Assembly (NCBI RefSeq): GCF_900090295.1
Contig: NZ_LT607753.1
Coordinates: 3,782,001 to 3,846,000, forward strand
DNA from: Micromonospora coxensis
Lineage (GTDB): Bacteria; Actinomycetota; Actinomycetes; Mycobacteriales; Micromonosporaceae
DNA: 64,000 nt
Direction of reading: 5' to 3'
The notes beneath the pieces are model-generated. The model saw only the letters and a list, made by a program, of their open reading frames with translations, was not told the origin of the DNA and did not search any database. Each line of letters opens with the position of its first letter. The first letter of the stretch is position 1. Positions 51,959-59,724 of this stretch are shown piece by piece. A program made the position numbers and the translations under genes.

Positions 51959-53419
51959 ATGGCGGCTCGTGGCTTCCCGTACACCGATCTCAAGGACTTC
52001 CTCGCGGCGCTGGAGCGCGCGGGCGAGCTGCGGCGGGTGAGCGTCCCGGTCGACCCCACGCTGGAGATCAGCGAGGTGGTCACCCGGACGGTCCGCGCGG
52101 GCGGCCCGGCGCTGCTGTTCGAGCGCCCGACCCGGGGCGAGATGCCGGTGGCGATCAACCTGTTCGGCACCGAGAAGCGGATGGCGATGGCGCTCGGCGT
52201 CGAGTCGCTGGACGAGATCGGCGCCCGGATCGGCGCGCTGATCAAGCCGGAACTGCCCGTCGGGTGGTCCGGCATCCGTGAGGGCCTGGGCAAGGTCATG
52301 CAGCTCAAGTCCGTGCCGCCGCGCAAGGTCAAGACCGCCCCCTGCCAGGAGGTGGTCTACTCCGGCGACGACGTCGACCTGAACAAGCTCCCCGGCCTCC
52401 AGGTCTGGCCCGGCGACGGCGGGATCTTCCACAACTACGGGCTGACCCACACCAAGCACCCGGAGACCGGCAAGCGCAACCTCGGGCTGTACCGCCTCCA
52501 GCAGCACAGCCGCAACACCCTCGGCATGCACTGGCAGATCCACAAGGACTCCACCGCCCACCACGCCGTCGCCGAACGGCTCGGCCAGCGGCTCCCGGTC
52601 GCCATCGCGATCGGCTGCGACCCGGTGGTCAGCTACGCCGCCTCCGCCCCGCTGCCCGGCGACATCGACGAGTACCTGTTCGCCGGCTTCCTGCGCGGCG
52701 AGCGGGTCGAGATGGTCGACTGCCTCACCGTGCCGTTGCAGGTCCCCGCGCACGCGCAGATCGTGCTGGAGGGGTACATCGAGCCCGGCGAGCGGCTGCC
52801 CGAGGGGCCGTTCGGCGACCACACCGGCTTCTACACCCCGGTCGAGCCGTTCCCGGTGCTGCACGTCGAGACGATGACCATGCAGCGCGAGCCGGTCTAC
52901 CACTCGATCGTCACCTCCAAGCCGCCGCAGGAGGACCACGGCCTGGGCAAGGCCACCGAACGGATCTTCCAGCCGCTGCTCAAGCTGCTGATCCCGGACA
53001 TCGTCGACTACGACCTGCCGGCCGCCGGCGTCTTCCACAACTGCGCGATCGTGTCGATCCGCAAGCGCTACCCGAAGCACGCGCAGAAGGTCATGAACGC
53101 GATCTGGGGCGCGCACCTGATGTCGCTGACCAAGCTGATCGTGATCGTCGACGAGGACTGCGACGTGCACGACTACAACGAGGTCGCCTTCCGCGCCTTC
53201 GGCAACGTCGACTACGCCCGCGACCTGCTGCTCACCGAGGGGCCGGTGGACCACCTCGACCACTCGTCGTACCAGCAGTTCTGGGGCGGCAAGGCGGGCG
53301 TCGACGCCACCCGCAAGCTGCCCACCGAGGGCTACACCCGCGGCTGGCCGGAGGAGATGAGCATGTCGCCCGAGGTCGTCTCCCTGGTCGACAAGCGCTG
53401 GAAGGAGTACGGACTCTGA
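51959..53419 (+). CDS. mqnL: UbiD-family decarboxylase of menaquinone synthesis (MqnL)
   Basis: A 486-residue prenylated-FMN-dependent decarboxylase. It shows the UbiD landmarks YTDLKDFLAALERAGELRRV at the start, GMHWQIHKDSTAHH, and the catalytic Glu-rich EGYIEPGERLPEGPFGDHTGFY (spread over about residues 260-285). With UbiA- and UbiX-type genes adjacent, this fits MqnL, which decarboxylates the prenylated naphthoate of the futalosine pathway, as in Streptomyces. ATG 51959 is chosen. Its stop overlaps the mqnP start by one base. The cofactor would come from the UbiX-type protein at 55620. Confidence 0.88.
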   Translation: MAARGFPYTDLKDFLAALERAGELRRVSVPVDPTLEISEVVTRTVRAGGPALLFERPTRGEMPVAINLFGTEKRMAMALGVESLDEIGARIGALIKPELPVGWSGIREGLGKVMQLKSVPPRKVKTAPCQEVVYSGDDVDLNKLPGLQVWPGDGGIFHNYGLTHTKHPETGKRNLGLYRLQQHSRNTLGMHWQIHKDSTAHHAVAERLGQRLPVAIAIGCDPVVSYAASAPLPGDIDEYLFAGFLRGERVEMVDCLTVPLQVPAHAQIVLEGYIEPGERLPEGPFGDHTGFYTPVEPFPVLHVETMTMQREPVYHSIVTSKPPQEDHGLGKATERIFQPLLKLLIPDIVDYDLPAAGVFHNCAIVSIRKRYPKHAQKVMNAIWGAHLMSLTKLIVIVDEDCDVHDYNEVAFRAFGNVDYARDLLLTEGPVDHLDHSSYQQFWGGKAGVDATRKLPTEGYTRGWPEEMSMSPEVVSLVDKRWKEYGL

Positions 53420-54330
53420 TGGCGACCGCCGTCGCGCCGGCCGCCCGGCCGGGCCGGGTCAAGTCCTTCCTCAAGCTGGTCGCGATCGAGCACTCGGTGT
53501 TCGCGCTGCCGTTCGCGTACCTGTCGGCGTTGACCGCGATGCAGGTGTACGGCGGGCGGGTGCGCTGGCTGGACCTGCTGCTGATCACCGTGGCGATGGT
53601 CGGCGCGCGGACGTTCGCCATGGCCGCCAACCGGATCCTGGACCGGCGGATCGACGCGCGGAACCCGCGTACCGCCAACCGGGAGCTGGTCACCGGGGCG
53701 GTGAGCGTACGGACGGCCTGGACCGGCGCGGCCGTCGCCCTGGTGGTCTTCCTGGCCGCCGCCGCCCTGCTCAACCCGCTGTGCCTGGTGCTCGCGCCGC
53801 TCGCCGTGGTGCCGCTGGTCGTCTACCCGTACGGCAAGCGGTTCACCGACTGGCCGCACGCCATCCTGGCGATCGCCCAGGCGGTCGGCCCGGTCGGCGC
53901 CTGGCTCGCGGTCACCGGCACCCTCGACGGCTCCTGGCCGGCCTGGCTGCTCGGCGCGGCCGTCGGCCTGTGGATCGGCGGCTTCGACCTGATCTACGCC
54001 TGCCAGGACGCCGAGGTCGACCGGGAGATCGGCGTGCACAGCGTCCCCGCCCGGTACGGCAAGCGCTTCGCGCTGCACGCCTCGACCGTCGCGCACGTGG
54101 TGACCTTCGCGCTCTTCATCTGGTTCGGCGCGCTGATCGGCTTCGGCTGGCTCTGGTGGATCGGCCTGGCGCTGACCGCCGTCGCCTTCGGCTACCAGCA
54201 CGTGGTGGTCAGCCCCACCGACCTGAGCAAGGTCAACCGGGCCTTCTTCACCGCCAACGGCTTCGTCGGCATCGCCCTCTTCGTCTTCGCCCTCCTCGAC
54301 CTCACCCTCCGCCTCCACCTCCACCCCTGA
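53419..54330 (+). CDS. mqnP: UbiA-family prenyltransferase of menaquinone synthesis (MqnP)
   Basis: A 303-residue membrane enzyme with about eight helices. The first Asp-rich motif NRILDRRID (NxxxDxxxD) lies near residue 75 and the second, QDAEVDREIG (DxxxD), near 195; both bind the diphosphate through magnesium. It attaches a polyprenyl chain to the dihydroxynaphthoate-type precursor. ATG 53419 overlaps the mqnL stop. The transcript ends at a long palindrome flanked by C and G tracts. Confidence 0.9.
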   Translation: MATAVAPAARPGRVKSFLKLVAIEHSVFALPFAYLSALTAMQVYGGRVRWLDLLLITVAMVGARTFAMAANRILDRRIDARNPRTANRELVTGAVSVRTAWTGAAVALVVFLAAAALLNPLCLVLAPLAVVPLVVYPYGKRFTDWPHAILAIAQAVGPVGAWLAVTGTLDGSWPAWLLGAAVGLWIGGFDLIYACQDAEVDREIGVHSVPARYGKRFALHASTVAHVVTFALFIWFGALIGFGWLWWIGLALTAVAFGYQHVVVSPTDLSKVNRAFFTANGFVGIALFVFALLDLTLRLHLHP

Positions 54331-54390
54331 CCACCCCCTCCGGGACCCCACCCCACCCCACCCCCGCCGCGCTGCGCTGCGCCGCCGAGG

Positions 54391-54456
54391 CGTGCACTTT
54401 CAGAGAAAGAGTGGCTATCGCGCGCCGAATAGCCACTCTTTCTCTGAAAGTGCACG
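54391..54456. terminator. 28-bp palindrome between mqnP and the terpene synthase gene
   Basis: The 28-base arms (54391-54418 and 54429-54456) pair perfectly across a 10-base loop. The core CACTTTCAGAGAAAGAGTGG is shared with the palindrome at 38314. The genes on either side are convergent (stops 54330 and 54509), so it can act in both directions. Confidence 0.7.
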
Positions 54457-54508
54457 GGGGCGGGGGTGGGGCGGGGGCGGGGGTGGGGTGGGGTGGGGTG
54501 GGTGGGGG
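54456..54508 (+). repeat. G-tract array with ten G-runs
   Basis: Ten runs of three to five G are separated by single C or T bases, an ideal G-quadruplex sequence. A matching C-rich tract (about 54331-54367) lies on the other side of the palindrome, so the whole region can also extend the hairpin. Confidence 0.65.
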
Positions 54509-55474
54509 TCAGGGGGTGTCGGGGATGGGGTAGCGGGCGCTCTCCAGCGTCCAGTCGACGGTGCCGCGCACCGCGTTGGCGATCCCGTCCAGGTGGGCGG
54601 CGACCGCCGGGTCCCAGGTCGGCCCGAACGACGGGACCGAGGCGCGCAGCGCGACGAAGCGCGTCATCGACTCCCGCCACCGGTCGGCCACCAGAGCCAC
54701 GGCGGTCTCCAGCGGCACGCCCCGCTCGGCGGCCACCGCCAGCACCAGGTTGTGCCCGCCCGAGGTGGCGAGGTCGCGGTCCAGCGAGGCGATGTCGTTG
54801 TACCAGGAGAGCAGGTCGTTGCCGAGTTCCCCGACCCGGCGCAGCAGCGGGTGGTGGTAGACCGCGTCCGGCAGCGGCCGGCCGGTCGCGAACTCCACCA
54901 GCGGGTACGAGACGTACGCCGCCGAGGTCGCCCGGCGCAGCTCCACGTACTCGCGCACCGACGGCGCTCGCCCGGCCTCCTTGGCGACCGCCTCCCGCCA
55001 CGTCCCGTCCAGGTGGTGGGCGACCGCGTCGGCGAAGCGCGACCGCCAGCGGGCCGGCATCCGGCGGCGCGGCTCCCGCCACGCCTCGACCAGCAGCCGG
55101 CGCAGCGGCCCGCCGAACCCGGGGTGCCGCCACCGTGGCCCCTCCCGGAGCAGGGTCAGCGCGCCGGCCCGCAGCGCCCGGATCTGCTCCGGGTCGAGCC
55201 GGCCCGGCCCGTCGCAGGCGTCGTCGACCAGGAAGAACCAGGTGAAGAGAGCGGCGAGGGTACGCAGGTCCGGCTCGTCGGCGTCCGGGTAGAGGCGGCC
55301 CGCGTACCGGGCGAAGCCGGCGCGCTCCAGCCGGCGGCGGGTGGCCCGGTCCAGCGGCAGCCCCAGCCGGGGCAACCGGTCCAGCACCCACTGCTGCACC
55401 GGATCCGCGTACGGGGAGAGCCGGGGCGCGATCGGACACGCCGAGCGGAGCGACCAGAGGACCTCGTCGACCAT
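54509..55474 (-). CDS. class I terpene synthase
   Basis: A 321-residue terpene cyclase of the bacterial family 2 type. The Asp-rich motif FLVDDACD lies near residues 82-88 and the second metal motif, NDLLSWYND, near 219-227; the late Arg-Tyr pair (ESARYP) near the C-terminus is also present. The second motif ends in Asp where most enzymes have Glu. It should cyclise a prenyl diphosphate, probably farnesyl diphosphate by size; the product cannot be predicted. ATG 55474 has GGGAGGG seven bases upstream. It stands alone between menaquinone genes, on the opposite strand. Confidence 0.87.
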   Translation of the reverse strand: MVDEVLWSLRSACPIAPRLSPYADPVQQWVLDRLPRLGLPLDRATRRRLERAGFARYAGRLYPDADEPDLRTLAALFTWFFLVDDACDGPGRLDPEQIRALRAGALTLLREGPRWRHPGFGGPLRRLLVEAWREPRRRMPARWRSRFADAVAHHLDGTWREAVAKEAGRAPSVREYVELRRATSAAYVSYPLVEFATGRPLPDAVYHHPLLRRVGELGNDLLSWYNDIASLDRDLATSGGHNLVLAVAAERGVPLETAVALVADRWRESMTRFVALRASVPSFGPTWDPAVAAHLDGIANAVRGTVDWTLESARYPIPDTP

Positions 55475-55619
55475 GCTCGATCCCTCCCGTGTGGCGCGGA
55501 TCGCCGACGGCAGCATGCCAGCTCCGTGAGATTCCCGCCTCCCGCCCCGACCGGGGGTGCCCACGGCGACACGGGGGGTGGCAGTCGGGCCGCCACGGTC
55601 ACCAGGCAGGCTGGACGGT

Positions 55620-56249
55620 ATGCGTGAACCTTGGGTGGTCGGGGTCTCCGGGGCGTCCGGCACTCCGTACGCGGCGGCCGTCGTCAACGGGCTGCTCGAC
55701 GCCGGTGAGCCGGTGGACCTGATCGTCTCCCGGGCGGCCCGGCTGACCGTGCTCGACGAGACCGGCCGGCCGTTCCGGGACGGGCACTGGGCCGAGGACC
55801 TGGCCGCCTGGCTGGGCCGGGACCTGACCGGCGCGGACGTGCGGCACTGGCCGGCCGGCGACATCGCGGCGGGGCCGAGCAGCGGCTCGTACCGGGTACG
55901 CGGGATGGCGGTGGTGCCGGCGAGCACGGCGGCCTGCGCCGGCATCGCCATCGGGCTCTCCAAGGACCTGTTGCAGCGTGCCGCCGAGGTCAACCTGAAG
56001 GAACGCCGGCCGGTGGTGCTGGTGCCCCGGGAGACGCCGGTCACCCGCAGCCACCTGGAGCACCTGATCGCGCTGCACGACGCCGGTGCGGTGGTCCTCC
56101 CGGCCAGTCCCGGCTTCTACGGCGCCGGCGCCGCCGCCACCGCGCAGCAGCTCGTCGACTTCGTGGCCGGCAAGGTGCTCGACGCGCTCGGGGTGCCCCA
56201 CACGCTCTTCCGGCGCTGGGCGGGGCAGCTCAACGCGGACCGTTCCTGA
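55620..56249 (+). CDS. mqnM: UbiX-family flavin prenyltransferase (MqnM)
   Basis: A 209-residue flavoprotein: GVSGASGTPYAAAV binds FMN phosphate, VVPASTAACAGIAIGLSKDLLQRAAEV and LVPRETPVTRSHLEHL are diagnostic. It prenylates FMN to make the cofactor of UbiD-type enzymes, here MqnL at 51959. ATG 55620 is chosen because the Rossmann strand follows directly. It is separated from mqnP only by the oppositely oriented terpene synthase. Confidence 0.9.
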   Translation: MREPWVVGVSGASGTPYAAAVVNGLLDAGEPVDLIVSRAARLTVLDETGRPFRDGHWAEDLAAWLGRDLTGADVRHWPAGDIAAGPSSGSYRVRGMAVVPASTAACAGIAIGLSKDLLQRAAEVNLKERRPVVLVPRETPVTRSHLEHLIALHDAGAVVLPASPGFYGAGAAATAQQLVDFVAGKVLDALGVPHTLFRRWAGQLNADRS

Positions 56250-56344
56250 ACCTTGCCCGCCGCGTTCCCGCGAGGAGGGCCGGCGGGCCCCGACGGACGC
56301 GGACCGGACCCCCCGGCCGGCCCGCGTACCCGTATCGCACCCCT

Positions 56345-56611
56345 TCAGTACATCCCGGCGTTCGCCGGGCCCGGCCCGGTCGAGGCGGCGGGGCCGACGT
56401 TGCGCGGCTTGCCCATCTCCTCCGCCTCGTCCAACATGCCCTCCCCTTCCAGCAGGGCCCGCACCTCGGATTCCCGAAACCGGCGATGCCCGCCTGGAGT
56501 CCGGATGCTGCCTATCCGGCCGGCCGCCGCCCAACGCGTCACAGTCTTCGGGTCTACCCGAAACAGCGCGGCGACCTCACCCGGTGTCAGCAGGCGATCT
56601 CCAGTGTCCAC
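56345..56611 (-). CDS. bldC: BldC-like MerR-family developmental regulator
   Basis: An 88-residue protein consisting of one MerR-type winged helix: LLTPGEVAALFRVDPKTVTRWAAAGRIGSIRTPGGHRRFRESEVRALL (about residues 7-54) closely follows Streptomyces BldC, which binds head-to-tail arrays of direct repeats and delays sporulation. The C-terminal 30 residues are a Gly/Pro-rich extension longer than in Streptomyces (68 residues). GTG 56611 has GAGGAGGGG upstream. The location within menaquinone genes and beside an Lrp gene is noteworthy. Confidence 0.88.
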   Translation of the reverse strand: MDTGDRLLTPGEVAALFRVDPKTVTRWAAAGRIGSIRTPGGHRRFRESEVRALLEGEGMLDEAEEMGKPRNVGPAASTGPGPANAGMY

Positions 56612-56810
56612 AGCCCCCTCCTCGCGTCGACGAAGCCCCCGGCTGAACACACTGCCCCCGGCCGGTGCGAGCCCAGAGCCGTCATGAGGGACGTATGGCA
56701 ATTACAGCACCAGCGACCTGGCGTGTCCGCCAAACGCGAAAAACGCACTGAGTGGGAAGTTAGTAAATGGTACCGGTGCCGGACTCCCTCGACCGATGGT
56801 CTGCGAACTG

Positions 56811-56871
56811 TGACGGACTGTCATGTCCAACGGAGTCCGGGCGTCGGGCGTTACGCCCGGCCAGCTAGGGT
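56811..56871 (+). promoter_or_regulatory. promoter of the Lrp gene with two dyads
   Basis: TAGGGT (56866-56871) fits TANNNT and is eight bases before GTG 56880, consistent with leaderless mRNA. Upstream lie the dyads TGAC-GGACT-GTCA (56811-56823) and GGGCGT-T-ACGCCC (56846-56858), candidate sites for autoregulation. Confidence 0.45.
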
Positions 56872-56879
56872 CACACTCC

Positions 56880-57338
56880 GTGGACGCCATCGACCGGAGC
56901 CTCGTCGAACTGCTGCGCGGCAACGCCCGCCTGTCGTACGCCGAACTGGCACGACAGGTCGGACTCTCCGCCCCGGCTGTGCACGAACGGGTCGGCAAGC
57001 TCGAATCCGGCGGGGTCATCCGCGCGTACCGGGCGGAGGTCGAGCCGGAGGCGATCGGGCTCGGGGTGACCGCGCTGATCGGCATCGTCGAGGACTCCAA
57101 CGCCGACACCGACGACGTGCTGGAGGCGTTCCGGCTGATGCCGGAGATCGAGTCCTGCTACTTCATGGCCGGCGTCGAGTCGTTCCTGCTCAAGGCGCGG
57201 GTCGGCACCATCGCCGAGCTGGAGCAGCTCATCGTCCGGCTCAACCGCACCCCGGGCGTCGCCTCCACCCGCACCAGCATCGCCCTGTCGACCAAGTGGG
57301 AGAACCGCCCCCAGCCCATCGAACCCGCCACCTCCTGA
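56880..57338 (+). CDS. Lrp/AsnC-family transcriptional regulator
   Basis: A 152-residue regulator: AIDRSLVELLRGNARLSYAELARQVGLSAPAVHERVGKLE (about residues 3-42) is the helix-turn-helix, followed by a RAM ligand-binding domain (about 65-140, ESCYFMAGVESFLLKARV). It is likely an octamer sensing an amino acid. GTG 56880 is preferred by its -10 box and by family length; ATG 56823 would add 19 atypical residues. In Streptomyces an Lrp gene also adjoins the mqn genes. A strong palindrome follows 12 bases after the stop. Confidence 0.88.
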   Translation: MDAIDRSLVELLRGNARLSYAELARQVGLSAPAVHERVGKLESGGVIRAYRAEVEPEAIGLGVTALIGIVEDSNADTDDVLEAFRLMPEIESCYFMAGVESFLLKARVGTIAELEQLIVRLNRTPGVASTRTSIALSTKWENRPQPIEPATS

Positions 57339-57349
57339 CCAGGTCCATC

Positions 57350-57413
57350 GCTCCGTTTGCGGCGTGTCGCGGCATCCGCGACCGCTGACACCGCGACACG
57401 CCGCAAACGGAGC
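57350..57413. terminator. 23-bp perfect palindrome after the Lrp gene
   Basis: The 23-base arms 57350-57372 and 57391-57413 (core TTTGCGGCGTGTCGCGG) are perfect complements around an 18-base loop. This is the longest and most complete member of the family also seen at 19581 and 51764. It separates the Lrp gene from the next gene on the same strand. Confidence 0.72.
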
Positions 57414-57454
57414 AGCGCCGGCGGCAGGGCTGGTGCCCCGAGCACGGCGGGCGG

Positions 57455-57460
57455 TACGGT
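57455..57460 (+). promoter_or_regulatory. -10 box of a leaderless promoter
   Basis: TACGGT fits TANNNT and is six bases before ATG 57467. Confidence 0.5.
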
Positions 57461-57466
57461 GCGCCG

Positions 57467-58306
57467 ATGAGGACGCCGGCGGCCGGAACCGCCGTGGTGA
57501 CCGGGGCGGCGGGCGGGCTCGGCCGGGCCATCGCCACCGCCCTGCACGCCGACGGGTGGACGGTCCTCCTCACCGACCTGGACGCCGACGCGGTCGCCAC
57601 CGCCGCCGGGCCGCTCGGCGGCTGGTCCCGCGCCCTCGACGTGCGGGACGCGGCGGCCTGTGCCGAGGTCGCCGCCGAGGCGGCCGGCCGGAGCGGGCTC
57701 GACCTCTGGGTCAACAACGCCGGCATCCTGGAGACCGGCGCGTCCTGGACGCACGACGCAGCCACCCGACGCCGGCTGGTCGAGGTGAACACCCTCGGGG
57801 CGATGAACGGCACCCTCGCCGCCCTCGACGTGATGCGGCCCCGGGGACGCGGGCACGTGCTCAACGTCGTCTCGCTCGCCGGGCTGATCGCCGCGCCCGG
57901 CGAGACCGTCTACGCGGCCAGCAAGCACGCGCTGCTGGCGTTCAGCCTCGGCACCCTCGCCGACCTGCGGATGGCCGGGCTCCGGGGCGTACACGTGTCG
58001 TGTCTGTGCCCGGACGGGATCTGGACGCCGATGCTGCACGACCGGCTGGACGACCCCGGCGCCCTGGCCTCCTTCACCGGGACGCTGCTGACGCCGGAGC
58101 GGGTCGCCGCGCGGGCCGTGCGGCTGGCCCGCCGCCCCCGTCCGGTGGTCAGCCTGCCGCGCTGGCGCGGCGCCCAGGTACGGCTGCTGGACACCTTCCC
58201 CCGGCTGGCGCTCGCGCTGACCCCGGTGGTCCGGGCCGCCGGCCGGGCCGGGCAGCGCCGGCAGCGGCGCCGGGTCGGGCCGGACCCGAGCCGGCGTCAC
58301 TTGTAA
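57467..58306 (+). CDS. short-chain dehydrogenase/reductase
   Basis: A 279-residue classical [15 protein letters not shown] (cofactor loop), TDLDAD after the second strand (Asp, suggesting NAD preference), NNAG, catalytic Ser in VVSLAG and YAASK. The C-terminal 45 residues are Arg-rich and extend beyond the usual 250. The substrate is unknown. The start is ATG 57467, leaderless. Its TAA stop (58304-58306) forms part of the -10 box of the next gene. Confidence 0.87.
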   Translation: MRTPAAGTAVVTGAAGGLGRAIATALHADGWTVLLTDLDADAVATAAGPLGGWSRALDVRDAAACAEVAAEAAGRSGLDLWVNNAGILETGASWTHDAATRRRLVEVNTLGAMNGTLAALDVMRPRGRGHVLNVVSLAGLIAAPGETVYAASKHALLAFSLGTLADLRMAGLRGVHVSCLCPDGIWTPMLHDRLDDPGALASFTGTLLTPERVAARAVRLARRPRPVVSLPRWRGAQVRLLDTFPRLALALTPVVRAAGRAGQRRQRRRVGPDPSRRHL

Positions 58307-58309
58307 CGT
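58304..58309 (+). promoter_or_regulatory. -10 box overlapping the upstream stop codon
   Basis: TAACGT includes the TAA stop of the dehydrogenase gene and lies seven bases before GTG 58317. It gives the downstream gene its own leaderless promoter despite a gap of only ten bases. Confidence 0.5.
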
Positions 58310-58316
58310 TGCCGGC

Positions 58317-59408
58317 GTGACTCATCTCGACCGGTGCGACGAGGCCAGCCGGACGTGGGTGACCGAGGCGATCGCCGCGGTCGAGGCGGACGCGAACCGC
58401 TCCGCCGACACCCACCTGCTGCCGTTCCCGCTGCCCCGGGAGTGGGGGATCGACCTCTACCTCAAGGACGAGTCTGTGCACCCCACCGGCTCGCTGAAGC
58501 ACCGGCTGGCCCGCTCGCTCTTCCTCTACGGGCTCTGCAACGGCTGGATCGGCCCGCAGACCACGATCATCGAGGCGTCCTCGGGCTCGACGGCGGTCTC
58601 CGAGGCGTACTTCGCCCGGATGCTCGGGCTGCCGTTCGTCGCCGTGATGCCCGCGACGACCTCGCCGGAGAAGATCGCCCAGATCGAGTTCCAGGGCGGG
58701 CGCTGCCACCTCGTCGAGGACCCGGCCAAGGTGGTCATCGAGGCGCGCTGGCTCGCCGAGGACAGCGGCGGGCACTTCATGGACCAGTTCACCTACGCCG
58801 AGCGGGCCACCGACTGGCGGGGCAACAACAACATCGCCGAGTCGATCTACGCGCAGCTCTCCCTCGAACGGCATCCGATCCCGGCCTGGATCGTGGTGGG
58901 CGCCGGCACCGGCGGCACCAGCGCCACCATCGGCCGGTACACCCGCTACCGCCGGCTGCCCACCAAGCTCTGCGTGGTCGACCCGGAGAACTCGGCGTTC
59001 TACCCCGCCTGGCAGGCCGCCGACTGGTCGGTGCGCACCGGCCGCGGTTCCCGGATCGAGGGGATCGGCCGGCCCACCGTCGAGCCCTCCTTCCTGCCCT
59101 CGGTGGTGGACCGGATGACCGCCGTGCCCGACGCCGCCTCGCTGGCCGCCATGCGGGCCGGCTCGGCCGTCCTCGGCCGCCGCGTCGGCGGCTCCACCGG
59201 CACCAACCTGTGGGGCGCGTTCGGCCTGATCGCCGAGATGCTGGCCGCCGGGCGGACCGGCTCGGTGGTCACCCTGATCTGCGACGCCGGTGACCGCTAC
59301 GTCCCCACGTACTACGACGACCGGTGGGTCGCCGGGCAGGGGCTCGACCTCGCCCCCCACCTGGCCACCATCGAGCGTTTCCTGACCACCGGGGACTGGC
59401 CGGGCTGA
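58317..59408 (+). CDS. PLP-dependent cysteine desulfhydrase (Cds1-like)
   Basis: A 363-residue fold-type II PLP enzyme: [15 protein letters not shown] carries the PLP Lys, [15 protein letters not shown] binds substrate carboxylate and [14 protein letters not shown] binds the phosphate. It resembles Mycobacterium tuberculosis Cds1 (Rv3684), which breaks cysteine to sulfide, pyruvate and ammonia, more than it resembles the biosynthetic CysK. Sulfide made this way can support respiration under stress. The start is GTG 58317. It is convergent with the DUF6232-linked gene, only seven bases away. Confidence 0.82.
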   Translation: MTHLDRCDEASRTWVTEAIAAVEADANRSADTHLLPFPLPREWGIDLYLKDESVHPTGSLKHRLARSLFLYGLCNGWIGPQTTIIEASSGSTAVSEAYFARMLGLPFVAVMPATTSPEKIAQIEFQGGRCHLVEDPAKVVIEARWLAEDSGGHFMDQFTYAERATDWRGNNNIAESIYAQLSLERHPIPAWIVVGAGTGGTSATIGRYTRYRRLPTKLCVVDPENSAFYPAWQAADWSVRTGRGSRIEGIGRPTVEPSFLPSVVDRMTAVPDAASLAAMRAGSAVLGRRVGGSTGTNLWGAFGLIAEMLAAGRTGSVVTLICDAGDRYVPTYYDDRWVAGQGLDLAPHLATIERFLTTGDWPG

Positions 59409-59415
59409 GCCGCCG

Positions 59416-59724
59416 TCACTCCAGCGAACGCACGATCAGCTGCGCGGCCGTGCCGGCGGCCGTCGCCTGTACGGCGGTGCCGAAGCTCTTGCGCACCGCC
59501 TGCTGCAGTTTGTTCAGCCGGCCCTTCTCCTTCTCGTCCTTCACCCGGGCGGCGGCCGCATCGTGGTCGACGACCATTCCCTGGGCGTCGACGAAACCGT
59601 TCGCCTGGAGCGCGGAGATCAGCCCGGCCAGTTGTTGGGCGGCGTCCGGACCCACTATCTTCCCGATCTGCACCTGCCCGCCCTGCATGTTTATCTGATC
59701 GCCGTAGTAGTAGTGGTCACCCAC
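59416..59724 (-). CDS. small protein with N-terminal V-Q-I-G motif, partner of DUF6232 protein
   Basis: A 102-residue protein. The N-terminus MGDHYYYGDQINMQGG is followed by QVQIGKIVG, a short Gly/Asn/Gln-rich segment that repeats the C-terminal motif of the upstream protein. Residues about 28-70 are helical and charged (DAAAARVKDEKEKGRLNKL); residues about 75-98 form an Ala/Thr-rich, weakly hydrophobic helix (FGTAVQATAAGTAAQLIV). GTG 59724 overlaps the upstream gene by eight bases, so the two are co-translated. The shared motif resembles the I/V-Q-I/V-G core of RHIM-type amyloid motifs, by inference. No known function. Confidence 0.7.
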   Translation of the reverse strand: MGDHYYYGDQINMQGGQVQIGKIVGPDAAQQLAGLISALQANGFVDAQGMVVDHDAAAARVKDEKEKGRLNKLQQAVRKSFGTAVQATAAGTAAQLIVRSLE

